NCBI GenBank assembly: GCA_933228895.1
Contig: OW121852.1
Coordinates: 59,128,872 to 59,192,871, forward strand
Source: Platycnemis pennipes
Taxonomy: Eukaryota > Arthropoda > Insecta > Odonata > Platycnemididae
Direction of reading: 5' to 3'
Length of the DNA: 64,000 nucleotides
Part shown: positions 10,926-24,087 of the stretch, piece after piece
How positions within the stretch are numbered: the first letter of the stretch is position 1
How the letters are laid out: each line of letters begins with the position of its first letter
Made by a program: the position numbers and the translations under genes
Notes under the pieces: model-generated
What the model saw: only the letters and a program-made list of their open reading frames with translations
Databases searched by the model: none
What the model was told of the DNA's origin: nothing

Positions 10926-11317
10926 CGCCTGTAACCGATCGCATAGCAAAAAACACTTGCCAAAAAGAAAATTTCGTTCCAGGACATAGATAATCAAACA
11001 CCAACGTGAAAACTCAAATTAAGTAGCGCTTCTTAACGGTTCCAATGCTATGCCAACGAAAATTCAAGAACTGATCCGCGACTTCAGTGTAATCAACTAA
11101 AAAATGTCACAGATAGATAGGATAAATAAAACCGCGACTGGGTTATTAAAAATACTAATGCACCATAATAGAATTTTAAAAAATGGTCTATTCAAACGGA
11201 AAACATTTAGACATTAAAAAGACGCATTCCAATTTATTTATTTAGAGTGACAACTAGGACATGCCTTCAGGAAATTAGGTACCATAGAAACAGAAATACA
11301 TGAATTAAAATATATCT

Positions 11318-11400
11318 ATATTTGTATCTACGACATACCCTGGAAGCCACCTCGAGGGTGTGTGGCAGAGGGTGCATCCACACCAGGAACAATTACACAA
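11318..11400 (-). repeat. Detached LINE 3' hairpin tail
   Basis: The reverse strand contains the CCACACACC..GAGGTGGCTTCCAGGG hairpin, followed by a TATGTCGTAGATA tail. This is the same 3' module as in the CR1/jockey-like copy ending at 24.8 kb. The body to the right is not readable as reverse transcriptase. Confidence 0.65.
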
Positions 11401-13156
11401 CAAACAAAAATGAACAATACAAAATGACTCAATCATGCCGATACTTCAGTCAAAAATCCTTCATCCGGGCTATCAGGAGTGAAAGAGAGGAATACAAACA
11501 TCACACAAATTTTATCTTCTACAGGAAACGCAAAATATAAGAAAGCATCATAACATTCTACCAATGCTGGTAGTTTCGTTGGCAGATATTCCATGCCTGT
11601 ATTTTCCCACACAAGTATAAACAACAAACTTTTTGCAACATAAAAACTCTCCGTATATATTAATATCTTCTGCTGACCTCAATGTCCTCCAACTCATCAA
11701 TTCTTATTCTTCTTTGTCAATTCCCGCCTAAATGTTTTAGTTAATACTATAGTATTGACTGAAAACTGAAAAACTGATGCTATTGCCAAACAAAATTTTC
11801 CAATCAACTCATATATCTGATATCATCCACTGATAACTTTCACTTAATGGGAGACTCCAATAAGAATTGATCAGCACTAAAGAATATTGGTAGGTAAATA
11901 CTTCACATCAAAAGATTTAAACATAAATGTACGAAACTGATACTTTTTTTGCCAACCATCTTCACCATGATCTTCATATTGTTAATTTATTAGCTCGTTT
12001 TAATGTACTGCCTACAGATCTTATTGCATTCAGTCAAATCATGCCATCTATGCTCTACACACGTTCTAAATCGCACATTAGAACCACAAATAATAAAAAC
12101 TATATATAATAAACTTGGTAGCATTAACTCTCCCAAACTTCCCCTATCCTGCATGTTACCTTTTCTCTTTCGCATGGAAATTAGTTTTTCGAAATAATTG
12201 AAGGGCTTTTTCTTTGATGTGACCATTTGAGACGTATAACCATTTCTTTTAACTTCATATTAGTCATAAGTCGTTCTTTCTTAACTAAAATCACGGAGAG
12301 GTGTTTCTTTTCACTAAATTTATGCGTAAAATCGGTAACATCGTCTATCCGGCCAACAGAGAAATTCAGTCGAGACATTCAAAATATAGATCAATTTGTA
12401 AATAGCATCGAACTGATTTGACGATTCTGACATTGAACGGTTGAGTTCTGTAAACTAATATTTTTTAATTTCATCTTTTTTAGTACTTCTATATGCCATT
12501 GTGATGTTTGAATTCCTCGTAATCAGGGCTAGAACTCCTTCCTATAGCAAAAACATATTAGCTCTTTCAATACAGCATTTATACTTAAAACTATATTGTT
12601 TCATCCGTATTCTTACAGATATTCTTGAGTATACCATCAACTGAACAACAAATTACACGAATTCATTAAAGCTCCATAGACTTGTGAGCTCTTTGTGTTA
12701 CTCGCCCTTATCTAAAGATATGTGCCAAAATTTTCTTTCTTACGAATCAGATGGTAATAACCCGCAAACTTTAGACATACCTACATAATAGAGAACGCAG
12801 TTACATGTGAAGTAAAAATCTGAAGAAAAGGAAAGAAACGTGGGTGCCATGGACAAACGCAAGACTATTAATAAAGTAATTACGGTATTGACAACACGGA
12901 AAGTGAAAAGTTAAAAAAAACTAAATATCATAAGGTAAATGATAACACGGACGTGGAACTGCACGAATATGTGCGGAATGCTACAATTTATTACACAGTA
13001 ATCAACCTAAGCGGGTAAATATATGAAGATTACCCAAAGGAAGGTACTCAGATACGAAACGACATCAACTGAGTAAACAACACACCAAAGAGGTATACTG
13101 CTGTTTCTAAGGAATAGAAATAATAAAAAAAACGATCGTACAGAGCAACGGCGCAA
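11401..13156. other. No supported feature
   Basis: AT-rich, with several accidental 60-78-codon frames on both strands. No splice-bounded coding unit was seen. Confidence 0.4.
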
Positions 13157-13616
13157 GTGCATGTATGTAAGAAGTTAGCATGCACGTTAGACCAAAAAAG
13201 TCGCTGCGACACACTTGGCAACGCCGCCCCCCGGCAACCCCACGAACCAAGGAGTCACCCCCGACACCACCCACCCACAGCTCGCCGCGGCTTTTTAAAC
13301 GCACCCAACAGGAGTTCACATGACACACGCACGAACATATACACCGGGCTCGCGACATAAGTAAACCGTGACGCACCTCGGGGCTACGGTGAGCCCCGCT
13401 GGGAGAGAGAAGACGAGGGAAAACGTTTCTCGAGTTGAGGGCGGAAGGGGAGGATGGAGGAAGAGGGAAAAGGGGAGGGAGTGGGGGAGGAGGAACGAAA
13501 GAGAAGTGACGCGTGAGAGGACGGTCCCGATTAACGGAGGGGGGGAGGACGGTCGGTTGCATCCGAGATATTTTGTTTTGATGCCTAGTACCGCATTCTC
13601 CACCAGGGCCCAGGGT
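13157..13616. other. GC-rich promoter-proximal region
   Basis: A sharp rise in GC and CpG content directly upstream of the core promoter at 13.63 kb. It has purine-rich runs (GGAGG repeats) and CRE/E-box-like TGACGC and CACGTG cores. Open frames of up to 184 codons on the minus strand run through it, but they are Pro/Leu/Ser-rich with no motif and are probably by-products of base composition. Confidence 0.5.
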
Positions 13617-13660
13617 GTCACGTGACGACGAGGATATAAAAGCCAGCACTCCTCGTTGCA
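13617..13660 (+). promoter_or_regulatory. Core promoter: E-box/CLEAR palindrome, TATA box, initiator
   Basis: The 10-bp palindrome GTCACGTGAC (13617-13626) is the consensus bHLH-zip (USF/MITF/TFEB CLEAR) site. The TATA box TATAAAAG lies at 13635-13642. The initiator-like TGCACT has its A at 13660, 25 nt from the TATA start, the normal spacing. Together with the GC-rich upstream region and a downstream splice donor, this supports a plus-strand Pol II start. No coding exon for the gene was identified. Confidence 0.6.
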
Positions 13661-13709
13661 CTAACTATAGTCCAGGAGAAGTTGAATTATAGTTAGATCA
13701 GCGCGGACG
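13660..13709 (+). other. Putative non-coding first exon
   Basis: It begins at the predicted start and ends at the donor GACG/GTGAGAG (intron from 13710). It holds no ATG with a useful frame. It contains the inverted repeat CTAACTATA (13661-13669) and TATAGTTAG (13688-13696), so the 5' end of the transcript could fold at its very start. Confidence 0.4.
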
Positions 13710-14369
13710 GTGAGAGCCGCTACGAAACTTTGACTCGGCTATTTACTATTCAGGAAGATTTATCCCTCGCATGGTGATGCACATGTAGTGTAAAAATTAA
13801 AATTATTATCATTACGGTCTTGCTGGCTAAGGTAGATTTATATCGACATATAACTCTTATCCCAACCACTATTTTTCATATGATGTCATTCTTAAGTTCC
13901 GAAAACTAGTAAAACTTTTCATCATTCTATACAAACTACCCGTTCTCCTCCTACATCTCCTCCACTAACCTAACATCCTTCTGTCACGACCTTCAACAAA
14001 CAGTGTACCCTTATTACCAGGTCCATCCAGTCCCTCTACCTTCTGATTTACCAAATGAATGATAATAAACTGTCATTATTTAGGGCAAGAAGGAGACAAA
14101 ATATTCCCTTTTCACCCCAGTTCCTCGTCAATAAAAATTACAGAATTTTGAAAAGGAAAATAACGAATAAATAAATATACGGTTGACGTACAAATGACGA
14201 TAGAAATGCATTCCGATGCTCACAACATTTGAAATACAATAAATAAAAGGTTTACTCACTAAAAATGAGGCAATGGAAAATAAAATAATACTAACATGGT
14301 ACTATAATAAAAGCACTACAGTAAAATGTGAGTGAAAAAATATATACAGGTGGGGGAAGAATGTAAGGA
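13710..14369. other. Probable first intron, no feature seen
   Basis: AT-rich sequence with no recognisable exon or repeat. Confidence 0.35.
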
Positions 14370-14610
14370 TAAAAAAAACATCCGTAACGATAAAAACCCA
14401 CTGTCAGAAAACACCCGCACTTCCTTTCTTCTACGAACTTTTATTTACTACCCTATCACTTCTTCCTTCATGTTTCCTTCCACCCAGCTTCTCGATTTTA
14501 CATATCTACTCGTATATCTCAGAAGCCATAAGTCTATCGACATCTTTATTCCTTAAGATCCATGCTGCGACGTCATACAATGCCACGGTCCATGTTTAAC
14601 TTATCAGCAT
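14370..14610 (-). mobile_element. Degenerate reverse-transcriptase C-terminal remnant
   Basis: On the minus strand the segment around 14580-14500 reads approximately VALYDVAAWILRNKDVDRLM then ASEIY. This is the LYGsEtWtl..kk..RL..fEmw block of RTE-like polyproteins. It is followed by a broken remainder. No intact frame. Confidence 0.55.
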
Positions 14611-14775
14611 ACTTTTCAACTCTTTCTACAAAATGCTTGCACTTCTGCATCAAAGAATATATTTACAAAATCACATGGTAATATAACGATTAGGGGTGCT
14701 TTTGATGAAATGTCCCTACTCTTCTTTCCCATAGGCAAAATAATTCTTGAGTTTTTCCGCGACTTTTCTGTTTCC

Positions 14776-14869
14776 AGCCGAACGTTTCGTGACCATTACT
14801 GGTCACTTCTTTAAGAGAATGACACTCCATTTAAAAAGGGACCAGCACGGGTCACGAAACGTCAGGCTG
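14776..14869. repeat. Inverted pair of GACC..GGTCACGAAACGT modules (hammerhead-like relic)
   Basis: On the minus strand GTGACC/GGTCAC (14789-14794, 14801-14806) forms a stem followed by GAAACGT. On the plus strand GGTCACGAAACGT recurs at 14850-14862. The pattern stem + GAAAC resembles helix II and the following core of the hammerhead ribozymes found in Penelope-like element ends, but the CUGAnGA core is degenerate (CTTAAAGA). Probably dead element debris. Confidence 0.45.
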
Positions 14870-15345
14870 ACAAGAAGCCAGACTAGAACCAGACAAGAAG
14901 CGGCAGAACCCTAAAATTCTTTTGCCTCAAAATGAGTCGCGAAAGTTTCACCCAAGAAATATTTCCCTGGTCTGCCTGGTCCTGGGCCACCCTCTTATAT
15001 TTTTCCTCTCTTAAAATCAATATGACCAACTCTTCCTCAAAATGCCTAATCTTCTCTCCCCTTTTTTCTCAGTTTCATTGTTCTCTTCTGTAATCAGTAA
15101 ACCTCAGAAGTCACAATTGCTCAACTTCCTAGAAAGTCAACACGTAGCAGGCCGGAGATAGAAATCCATCGCTCCCATAACTCTAGATAACTACATACTC
15201 TGCTTCCGGATTCCTTAGTGTAAATTTTGGTCTCCAAACTCCATCTTAAATGCTTCCAATTTTATCGTCTTTCCCTACTTCATATATTCTTTATTTATAT
15301 TATAAACTCACATCTAAAAGCATTCATTTTCCAATATCGTTATAA

Positions 15346-15545
15346 GGGGTGACAAACAACAGCTAAGGTCAGTTGCGCCACTTACGATAGGTTATAAAGG
15401 AATAGGTTCTAAAAGATATAAAGGATGGTATATTTTAGGGAGTGACAGAAGGGTGTAAAGAAAGAAGCCTGAGCCAAAATTAGCCTACCCTTAACAAAAA
15501 TCGCCAGGGGATCTATGGGTTTGTGCTCCATCCGACTAAGCCAAT
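15346..15545 (-). repeat. SINE copy, 5' head lost
   Basis: It shares the family body: complements of TTAGCCTACCCTTAACAAAA and CTCCATCCGACTAAGCC. The long 3' part (ACAAACAACAGCTAAGGTCA on the plus strand) is also seen in the 57.9-kb copy. The tRNA-like head is missing or unreadable. Confidence 0.6.
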
Positions 15546-18295
15546 TTGGATCTAAGGTTTCCGCGGAGCATATTATCGTAACCTTAGCCGTTGGAGCACC
15601 CAAGTACTGCTATATTTTCTATTCTATCCTCATTCTCTCTGTCCACTGTCCAAGCTTTGGAACTATTTTTACGTAACATTCAATATTACACTCCAATAAA
15701 TTGTCTTGCCGTACTTGGCCAAGGTTCCGGGCATGAATTCCCTCCTGTTAATAAGCATCGACATTTTTCGTCCTCATGCCTTGGATACTACGCCTATCAC
15801 CGTCCACAATGCACTTCATGAGACAGTATGTTTCAGCCGTTCTCTGCACTTTCTCCGACATGCATCTCCAAGAAATACGTTTTCTCCGCGAAAAATATCG
15901 TTAGTTTAGTCCTTTCACTCTAATTTACACGAACCATATCTCTTTCACGGAACAGATGTTCCGTGTGGCAAAGGCCACCATCTTGGTTGGCTGGCTAACT
16001 AGTACTTTGTCAAATGCAAATCCGAGTACTATGAAATCATACTTCACTTTTTGTTGAAGAATATTAGTGATTACGACCAGCTCTCTTTCAGTTTTTGAGT
16101 TTCTCAGCGGGTTTTCGATGGTTTTTAATGCTCACTTACGGCCATTCTTCAGCTAAAATGTAATAGTCCGATTTGGACAATATTACTTCATTTTACCAAT
16201 AAGTTTCCCACAATAAAGTTTGAATTGCATTTCTCGAATCAAAAACTCGGGCTTTGATTTCAGACATCATCTCACATTTAGAAATTTCGAAAAAACACCG
16301 TGTGTGGATGTAACGTAAAATAAGGTGTGAGATCATTTGATTGAGGTAGTGATAAACTAGGGGTAATATAACTGAGGAACGGGAAAGAGGGAAGAGAAGA
16401 ACGGGTAATTTGATTGGAATAGTGAAAAGGAAATATACGGAACTAAAGAAAAATACCATGAGAAAGATAGATTGGGGTACGTCGGAATCCCTAACATTAT
16501 ACGGGTTTTAAACCGGAAACAAGGTAATATTAAGTAAATTAAAGGACTTGGAACGACTTACTCTCCATTCGTTAGACGGGAGCTGAAGAACCGCATTCCA
16601 CATTTAACTAAAATCAATTAATTGCCTTTCCATCCTTCGTTCGGATACGCCACTCGCCAATCAAAATTCCCAATGGCTAGATAAGACAGGAGAGCCAGAA
16701 ATCCAGCACTTGGTCAATGAAGAAATTCTGCTACATTTACAGAGAGAGATAAATTTCTTTTTTATTACGGCCGTCACCGAAGGTTTTTAGCTTGGTCGGT
16801 TGGATGGGCAAGTGTCTTTCTGGCTTACGGCCGGCAGTTAATTTAGCTGACTTTATAATCCTATGCGACAGAAACGGTGGATGGTGTGGAATGTTTCAAC
16901 GTGGGGATGAGTGTTTCCTTCTCCTTGGATGCTGACTCACCTAATATCAAGGTTTTATGGTGTAATTCTGGTGGAGGGAAAAGAATGTGAGCTTCTCGAT
17001 GTTTTGGAGCCGTGGGATATTAAAAAAAATATATCTATAGAGAACGTTACTTGGGCTGCGAAAAAATTGCCTCCTCCTCGAAGCATCAGATAAAAATTTG
17101 TAGAAAGTGGTAAGTTAGTACAAACATTCAAATTGACTATCAGTACAGCATTTCACAATGAAATCCACTGTAGTCCTTGATTTGTGTCACATTAAACACA
17201 TAGCCTATAATTTTTTTAATTACAATAAAAATGAAATGAAATTCAACAAACTGATCTCAATCTTACATAAATACGACATGTATTTTTTGACCTTTTTCAA
17301 ATTCCATAACGAGCCGAGCATGAAGAAGAATTTGACCATATAAGGTAACACATTACACCAACAACCCCTTCAAACAGTCATACACAATCTTAGGCTATAA
17401 AATAAACGATAACTCCTGGACTTATCGTCAATGACAACTGGACCTCTGAACTTTACCAGATGAAAGTGCGAAAAGAGTAAGTACATGGCACAGTTGGAAT
17501 ATTAAAGCCAAGGAATTTGGAAAGAAATGCTATGGTGAGCATTTTGTGGCATGAGGAGAGACATAAAAACGAATAAAGCACAGGCATTGGACGGCTTTTA
17601 GCCAAGGCGCACCCACCCTTTTACCGGATAAGAAGAGAGGTAGTCATTACCCTTCCCTCCCACTCTACGTGTGAATAGTTTCCGAGGACGACATAACAAG
17701 CCACGACGCACTTGAAAAGACGTTAAGCAGAAACACATGAATGACTCAAGTTTTCGCAACGCCTCCAGCATTTGCTACTGGATTCATTGCCCATTTCGTC
17801 TCCATCATCAATTCTCCTCGCCAAGGGCTTAAATCGAGTAGGAACGCCGCGGAAAACTCATAACAGTTCAGCACCTTAGCGCATTCTTACTTCTTCGAAA
17901 AAGACAACGGAAACATTTACTCCAAGGAAGAAGGGACTCTGTATCACTATGAAACAATGTTGTACGACTTAAATAAATACTGGAGCTGTTCTTCTGGAAG
18001 AGTGATAACATTGTTGAAAATTAAAATTGTGAAATATTAAAATAAAAATTTTATAAATTATATTCTGAGGAAGAGTTGAGGGAAGTGGGGTGAATTCAAA
18101 TTCACTATTCTTTCAACATAAATTATGAATATTAAGAATAGTTACAAAAAATTACAAACGATACTTTTTGAAACCAAGACCAATAATGAGTGGTGAAAAT
18201 CCTTTTAACAGACGTACATAGTAACAAAAAGCTCCACATGGTCAACTCATAAACTTTATTACAGACCGAGTTAATGACATCTAAATCTCATTTAC
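15546..18295. other. No supported feature
   Basis: Overlapping 60-90-codon frames on both strands at 15.6-16.5 kb were read. None shows splice signals plus recognisable content. Confidence 0.4.
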
Positions 18296-18299
18296 AATT

Positions 18300-18760
18300 A
18301 CATAATGCCCTGCGAGCCACCGCGAGGGTAAATGGCAGGGGAACAAACACCATCTACATGCAACTAAGAACTACCTAGTCATGCGGCCATGAAAATAAGA
18401 GCTACCACTACAGACTCTTCTTAAAATATTTACTCTACCTATCCCTTTTATATGCGCCTATTATGCTCTCTAATGGTATGCGGGAAAAAATATATTAAAA
18501 ATCTATCGGCATGGCAATCTAATTCTCTCATCTTGTTTATCCGGTCAAATGTAGCATAAAACACACGGGTTCTCAATATATACCTACATCTTCAGTAAAC
18601 CTATCGGTTTTAAATTTCTTTAGGAGATTTAATCTGTACTATAACCTAATCTGAAAATGATTCCCAACCTAATTCTCCTATAAATGTTCATACTTTGCCA
18701 AACCTATCGTAACACCTTTAAACAAATCCTTGTAGTTCTCGGTGCACAGATGACAAGAGA
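18300..18760 (-). mobile_element. LINE 3'-end fragment, family shared with 20.9 kb
   Basis: At 18303-18338 the complement of CCCTGCGAGCCACCGCGAGG gives the 3' hairpin module. The sequence to the right (about 18408-18510) is closely similar to 21062-21165 (shared CTACCTATCCCTTT.TATG.GCCTATT). Two 5'-truncated copies of one LINE family in the same orientation. Confidence 0.6.
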
Positions 18761-20914
18761 AGTCGATATACAATTTGAAAAAAAGTTCAATGAATGGATT
18801 ATTCGGAAGTTGAGTAGAGAGCTTAGTTAAACCAATCTAAGAATGACTGATTGTTATGATAATTTCATTATTATTCAGCTCCACATAAGTAACGCCAGAA
18901 ACTATCAACCTTACTAGTTCATATAATTATTTTAATAATCATACGATCACATTAATGGAATAAATTTCATAGAAACCCAGCCAAACTTAAAGTTCTGAGC
19001 ATTAAACAATTTTTTTAAATGAATCCGTGATGCGTGTTGGAAGGTGAGAGAAAACGGAATCATAAGACAGTATCAGTAGATAATTCTGTTCAAAATCGAG
19101 CTGTCAAAACTAAATGTACAGAATGATGCCTATGGAAGTCAGGATTATGTATTAATCATAGTAATCGATAAAAGGATAATGATAAAGGTATAGGGACTTA
19201 GTTTTTATGATGTGTCAACTTCTAAGGATATATGCACAAGGCTCTAGCAATGTGATATATCCTTAGCAGGCTTAATCCTATACTTAGTCCTAAGACAACA
19301 CCCGGCGCGTTTGCGACCCAAATGGAAATTCGTAAATATGCATAAATGAAATGTCATTCGTGTCAATCGGTAATCTTCTCGCAAGTACCGCTGCTAACAA
19401 TATTAGCTTAATCAACGGTCCCCCAACTTGCAATACAGAAATCTCAGACATAAAGAACTATTTTTATCGCAGTTTTTAAGTGTTAAATGCATTACATTGC
19501 ATCACTGAGAAATAAGCTGCTTCGTGTCACGGTAATCCACCTCAGGAAAAGGATGAATCACAAGCTTTATTCCAAACTGCCAACACACTAGAAGATGGAG
19601 TAAACAGAAGTATCACGAACGGTTTCTTACCTATAAAATTCACATCCGTAGCAGCATGATAATGAGATGGAAGGGCCAAGCTTAAAAGATTATTCCTGCA
19701 TCACAAGCTCTTGCGGAATCCTGGGAGCCACTGGCAGACATTGCCTGAAACGGAAAATGAGCGCATTACATGAAAACCATATATGCCTTAGAGTAGTGCC
19801 CTTAAAATGACCTCAAAATGAAATTTAGCTCATAGTAAAGCAAAGTGTTGATGCATTATTCTTCTTAGAACAAGCTCAAAATCCTGAGAGCAAGAACGTG
19901 CCGGGTGCATGCACACATGTTGATATGCAACTATGCACATTCTCACAGAACGAAAAACCAAAATATTTTCCGAGAATTTATGTGAGTAGAATTGTAAAAA
20001 TGCATCGAAAATAGCTTGACAGTGAGAATAATCATTCCATAATTCGTTAATCTATTGTTAAAAATAGCAGAGCATTCATCTGTTTGTAGGTACTAGACGA
20101 GTTTCAGAGGAAAACTTTTGCTACCCACATCAGTATTCATGCGAGGGTATACAATTTTTGAAGTAACGATTCAAATGACATGAGTATTACTCCATGAATA
20201 TTTAAAATTAATAAAAAATGGTATTTAGTGGAAAAGAATTAGTGTTAATACAAATGCCTATTTTTGCCTCTACAATTGTAAAAGGAATACTATTTTTTAT
20301 TAATTCCGGTGATGAATTCTATACAAGAAATTATACCTGAAATAATAAGATGGCCATAAAAAATAGAGATATATGAAACAAAGTAAAAATATGAAATAAG
20401 AATAAATATATTGAAAATGGTAGCTCAATATGCTGATTTCTGTAGCTGGCCATGACAGTAAATGAAATCATATATTTGCATGTCATCGCCTTCAGTCACC
20501 TGTTTTAAGGGTTTAATATGGAGCATGAACTATAACTCTTCACAACTACCCATCTCAAATACAGGTATACATTACATATTCACTTGCATTTCCTTTTCAC
20601 TATCCACTTTCTGAGAAGGCAAGGCGCCCACCTCCACGGTCTATGGAACGTTAGCAATTGGTTCTAGGTCAAGTAACTTGCTCTTCTGGGATGTTCCATT
20701 CCTACTCGTTGCTCTATTCCTACGTATTTATTTCCGTTGTGCTCTACTTCATAAAAGCCTTTTCATTCTTAAAATTCTCGACATTTCTAATATTGAAAGC
20801 CCTTTTGACCACATTCACCTAGGACTCTCTTGTCGACCACTTCTCTAACACCTCTTCCTTTTCCATCTTATTCAACGATGGGCACTCTATAGGTGACCAA
20901 GCCTATATCTACGC
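18761..20914. other. No supported feature
   Basis: AT-rich, no coding frame with support. Confidence 0.4.
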
Positions 20915-21345
20915 GATACCCTGCAAGCCACCGCGAGGGTGTATGGCAGGGGGCGAAGATCACCAAGCATGCACTATTGACATGCAAACAAGCAACTATA
21001 GGGTATCATTCAACTAGATTGTTAGTAACTTAAGTATTTAAGGGATTAATACATGCATCATGCACTACAGACTACTCTAAAATATTTCCCCTACCTATCC
21101 CTTTGCTATGCTGCCTATTGTGTTCTCTTATAGTACGGGGGAAAAATGACGTTTTGAATCTATCAGTACGACAACTATCTACAAACAGCACTTCTTGCGA
21201 AATGCCAATTAGCGGGACATCCAATCCAAATTCGTTTATGACTCGGTCGTTTATCCTCCTGTCTACCCCAATGCATACGGCGACTGCTTCTCAGTTACCC
21301 ACTGCACTAAGCCGTTATTCTGATGCTCATTCAGGCATAATCCAC
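20915..21345 (-). mobile_element. LINE 3'-end fragment, sister of the 18.3-kb copy
   Basis: The hairpin tail lies at about 20918-20955 (plus strand TACCCTGCAAGCCACCGCGA). The body to the right matches the 18.4-kb copy. The 84-codon plus frame inside it is antisense to the element. Confidence 0.6.
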
Positions 21346-21624
21346 ATTCCTTTATGACTCAGACGTCATACCTATTTTACTGATGATACTCAAGCACTCA
21401 TATTAAGCCAACACTTGGTTCAACCAGGTATGACTACAATTTTCTTCCATATAAAAACATTTCAAACATTTATATTCACTCCCTCAGGAAAAATTAATGT
21501 ACTTCATTTAATGCACGTCAAATCTACCCTCCTTTAGTGCTTCAGTGATATAACCTGCCCTTGCTTCCTTCATGATGCATTAAGGGAATGGCATGGAAGT
21601 AAGGCTTCATAAAGAGCTTGGAAG

Positions 21625-21860
21625 CAAGAAGACGCATGACATCGTTTCCTCGAGTCGCAGGTTCGAACCCCGCTTCGTAATTTCGCTTGATGTAGAGATT
21701 TTTCATTGGTACACCGGTCATCACTTGGTTTCTGCGAGAAAAGCATTTTGAGTGAAGTACTCCGCTCGTTGGATTGGACGTTAAACCGTAAACTCCTATG
21801 CACCTTTCGTTAAGAGTAGGCTGATTCCGATTTCGAATTTCTCCCCACCCTTACTTCATT
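21625..21860 (+). repeat. tRNA-derived SINE copy
   Basis: The B box GCAGGTTCGAACCCCGC is followed by the family body: GGTACACCGGTCATCACTTG, TGGACGTTAAACCGTAAACT, AGAGTAGGCTGATTCCGA. It ends at CTCCCCACCCTTA. Confidence 0.75.
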
Positions 21861-22249
21861 ATTCTGAAAAATTCATACGCATATAATTCCCGTTTCCGAG
21901 AAGAACGTTCAGATATCTTATCTTTGCTTGTTATTCACAAGGTTGAAATAAATCAAAACCAATTTCCACATCACTGAAAATAAAATTGGAGTAATGATGC
22001 TTATGCTGGGTTCCGCTGGTTTCGCTTTCATAATCCTAAAAACTATCACCCTGGAACTAACACGCACTGCTCCACAAACCACCATACTAATCAGCTCTCA
22101 CAAGCAAGGGTAGAGATGAAGATACTCCAGCACTCTAGCTATAAAGATTCCATACTGATATTTTTCAAATGTACCTACCTTACGTGATTTATCAAATATA
22201 ACGTCCTCCTTGCCAAAAATGTAATATAAAAGATACCAAGCAGCTTAAA

Positions 22250-23065
22250 ATTCCTCAAAAAAAATACATATTATGGGTCTCAGAAGTATATAATTGTACA
22301 CACGGTCTTCCTTGGGGCAAACACATAGGTACATAAAATAATAGGTTAAGTTAATCGTAAACAGGGATTCATCAAATGAGTACTGGGCAAATGCGACAAT
22401 AATGTGCGAGTAATCAGCTACTTTTCCCTTGTTATACCTCATTTGGAATACGCTGCCAGTATATGGGATTCTTACGAAATAGGCTTATTTAATTTACTGG
22501 AGCGCGGGCAGCGAAGATCGACGATATTGGTAAAGGGATGGTACGATAACTATATCAGCGTAACCTGTCTATTAGATGAGCTAAAATGGAAATTATTATC
22601 AAAGCGTAGGTTGAAATTTAAACAATCTCTTAACTAAATTCCAAGATAATATTTTCACTGATGACGTTAAAAATATTATGCGAACTCCAACTTACTATGG
22701 TAGGTGTACTGGACCATAATCATAAAATTAGAGAAATTGACTGCCGAACCGACGGATTAAAAATTCCTCGTAGAATTAGGGATACGAATAACTCTAACTA
22801 TATCCAATAGCATAATTACGAAAGTATTTATGGATAGTATAAGAAATCGCATGTTGTTATAAGGACTTTAGGCTAACCCAACTAACAGCATGTTTTTACA
22901 TGCTTGCTTTGCTATTTTTATCTTTTTAAAATTTATGTGTAGCTTAGACTAGAAAATAATTAGTAATCCTTTTTAAGCATGGTATTTAATGCATGTTTGG
23001 TGCGAATTCACCCTCTGCCTCTCACCTTTATGGTGGCTTAAAGGATATTATGTAGATAATTAAAT
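22250..23065 (+). mobile_element. CR1/jockey-like LINE remnant, copy 1
   Basis: It encodes a broken reverse-transcriptase C-terminal region with ISYFSLVIPHLEYAASIWDS, a degenerate LLERGQRRS block and KGWYDNYISVTCLLDELKW. Further downstream, after frame breaks, it retains TPTYYG and PRRIRDTN. The 3'UTR module with CTTTATGGTGGCTT and a GTAGATAA tail closes it at about 23060. No catalytic domain remains. Same family as the copies at 23.2 and 39.9 kb. Confidence 0.8.
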
Positions 23066-23217
23066 TTGTAAATCAATTAAATTGTAATAATGTAAATTAT
23101 CCTCCCCTTTGAAAGGAGATTTTAAAATTACTTCTCTGTCTCATCAGATATAACAGTAGCTTTTATATGCTGTCAAGTGCACGTAATATTTACACTTGAC
23201 AGGCCTGGAGCTGTGTT

Positions 23218-24080
23218 AAAAATTAGTGACCTCCGTGTAAGGGACGTAGTCGTATATAGGGAATTCTATGCCCATACGATAAAGAATATTTAAATGATGA
23301 CCTACAAGCAACTGAAAAATGCTGTAATACACCGCAGTTTGAATTAAATTAAAAAAATTGAAATGTGTAGAAATGAATTTTTGTAAAAATAATAGTTCTC
23401 CTCCTAGCACTTACATAATAAGTAATAATGAATTAAAAAACGTGGAATCCATTAAATATCTTGGAATAAGACTGACACTTGATCTTTCCTGGGGTAAACA
23501 CATACGTGAAATAATGGGTCAAGCTAATCGTAAATTGGGATCCATCAAAGGAGTATTGGGTAAATGTGAAGATCATGTACGAGAAATTAGCTACTTTTCC
23601 CTTGTTAGACCTCAATTGGAATATGCTGCCAGTATATGGCATCCCTACGAAATCGGTCTACATAATGAACTCGAACGTGTGCAGCAAAGATCGGCAAGAT
23701 TTGTAAAGGGATGGTACGATAACTCTATTAGCGTAACCATGATTATGGGTAATGAATTAAAATGGGAAACATTAACAGATCACAGGTTGAAATTTAGACT
23801 TAATCTCAATAAATTCTAAGATAATATTTTCAGCGATGACGTTAAAACTATTTTGCGAACCCCAACTTACTATGGTAGACTGGAATATAATCACAAAATT
23901 AGAGAAATAGATTGCCAAACTGACAGATTCAAAATGTTATTCTTTCCTCGTACAATTAGGGATATGAATAGCGGTAAATATATCCAATACGAGTCTAACA
24001 ATCGATAGCATAAGTATCTGCTCTTTTTTAAAAAAATTAAGTTTAGGCTAGTATATTATTACTAACTTTTTCTGAATGAT
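23218..24080 (+). pseudogene. CR1/jockey-like reverse-transcriptase remnant, copy 2
   Basis: It retains VVYREF just after the lost catalytic Asp box, LQATEKCCNTPQFELN, then a 153-codon frame (23358-23819) with YLGIRLTLDLSWGKHI and LVRPQLEYAASIWHPYEIGL. A TAA at 23817 replaces the CAA present in copy 1. The reading continues DNIFSDDVKTILRTPTYYGR and RFKMLFFPRTIRDMNS to about 23970. It is the C-terminal half of a non-LTR RT, disabled by several stops. The 3' tail resumes at 24740 beyond a nested RTE-like insertion. Confidence 0.85.
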
Positions 24081-24087
24081 ATGTAGT

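Noticed and set aside
13107..13661. 184-codon minus-strand open frame over the promoter
   Set aside because: Pro/Leu/Ser-rich, created by GGAGG-type composition. Several other frames are open in the same block, and it runs antisense to a better supported promoter.
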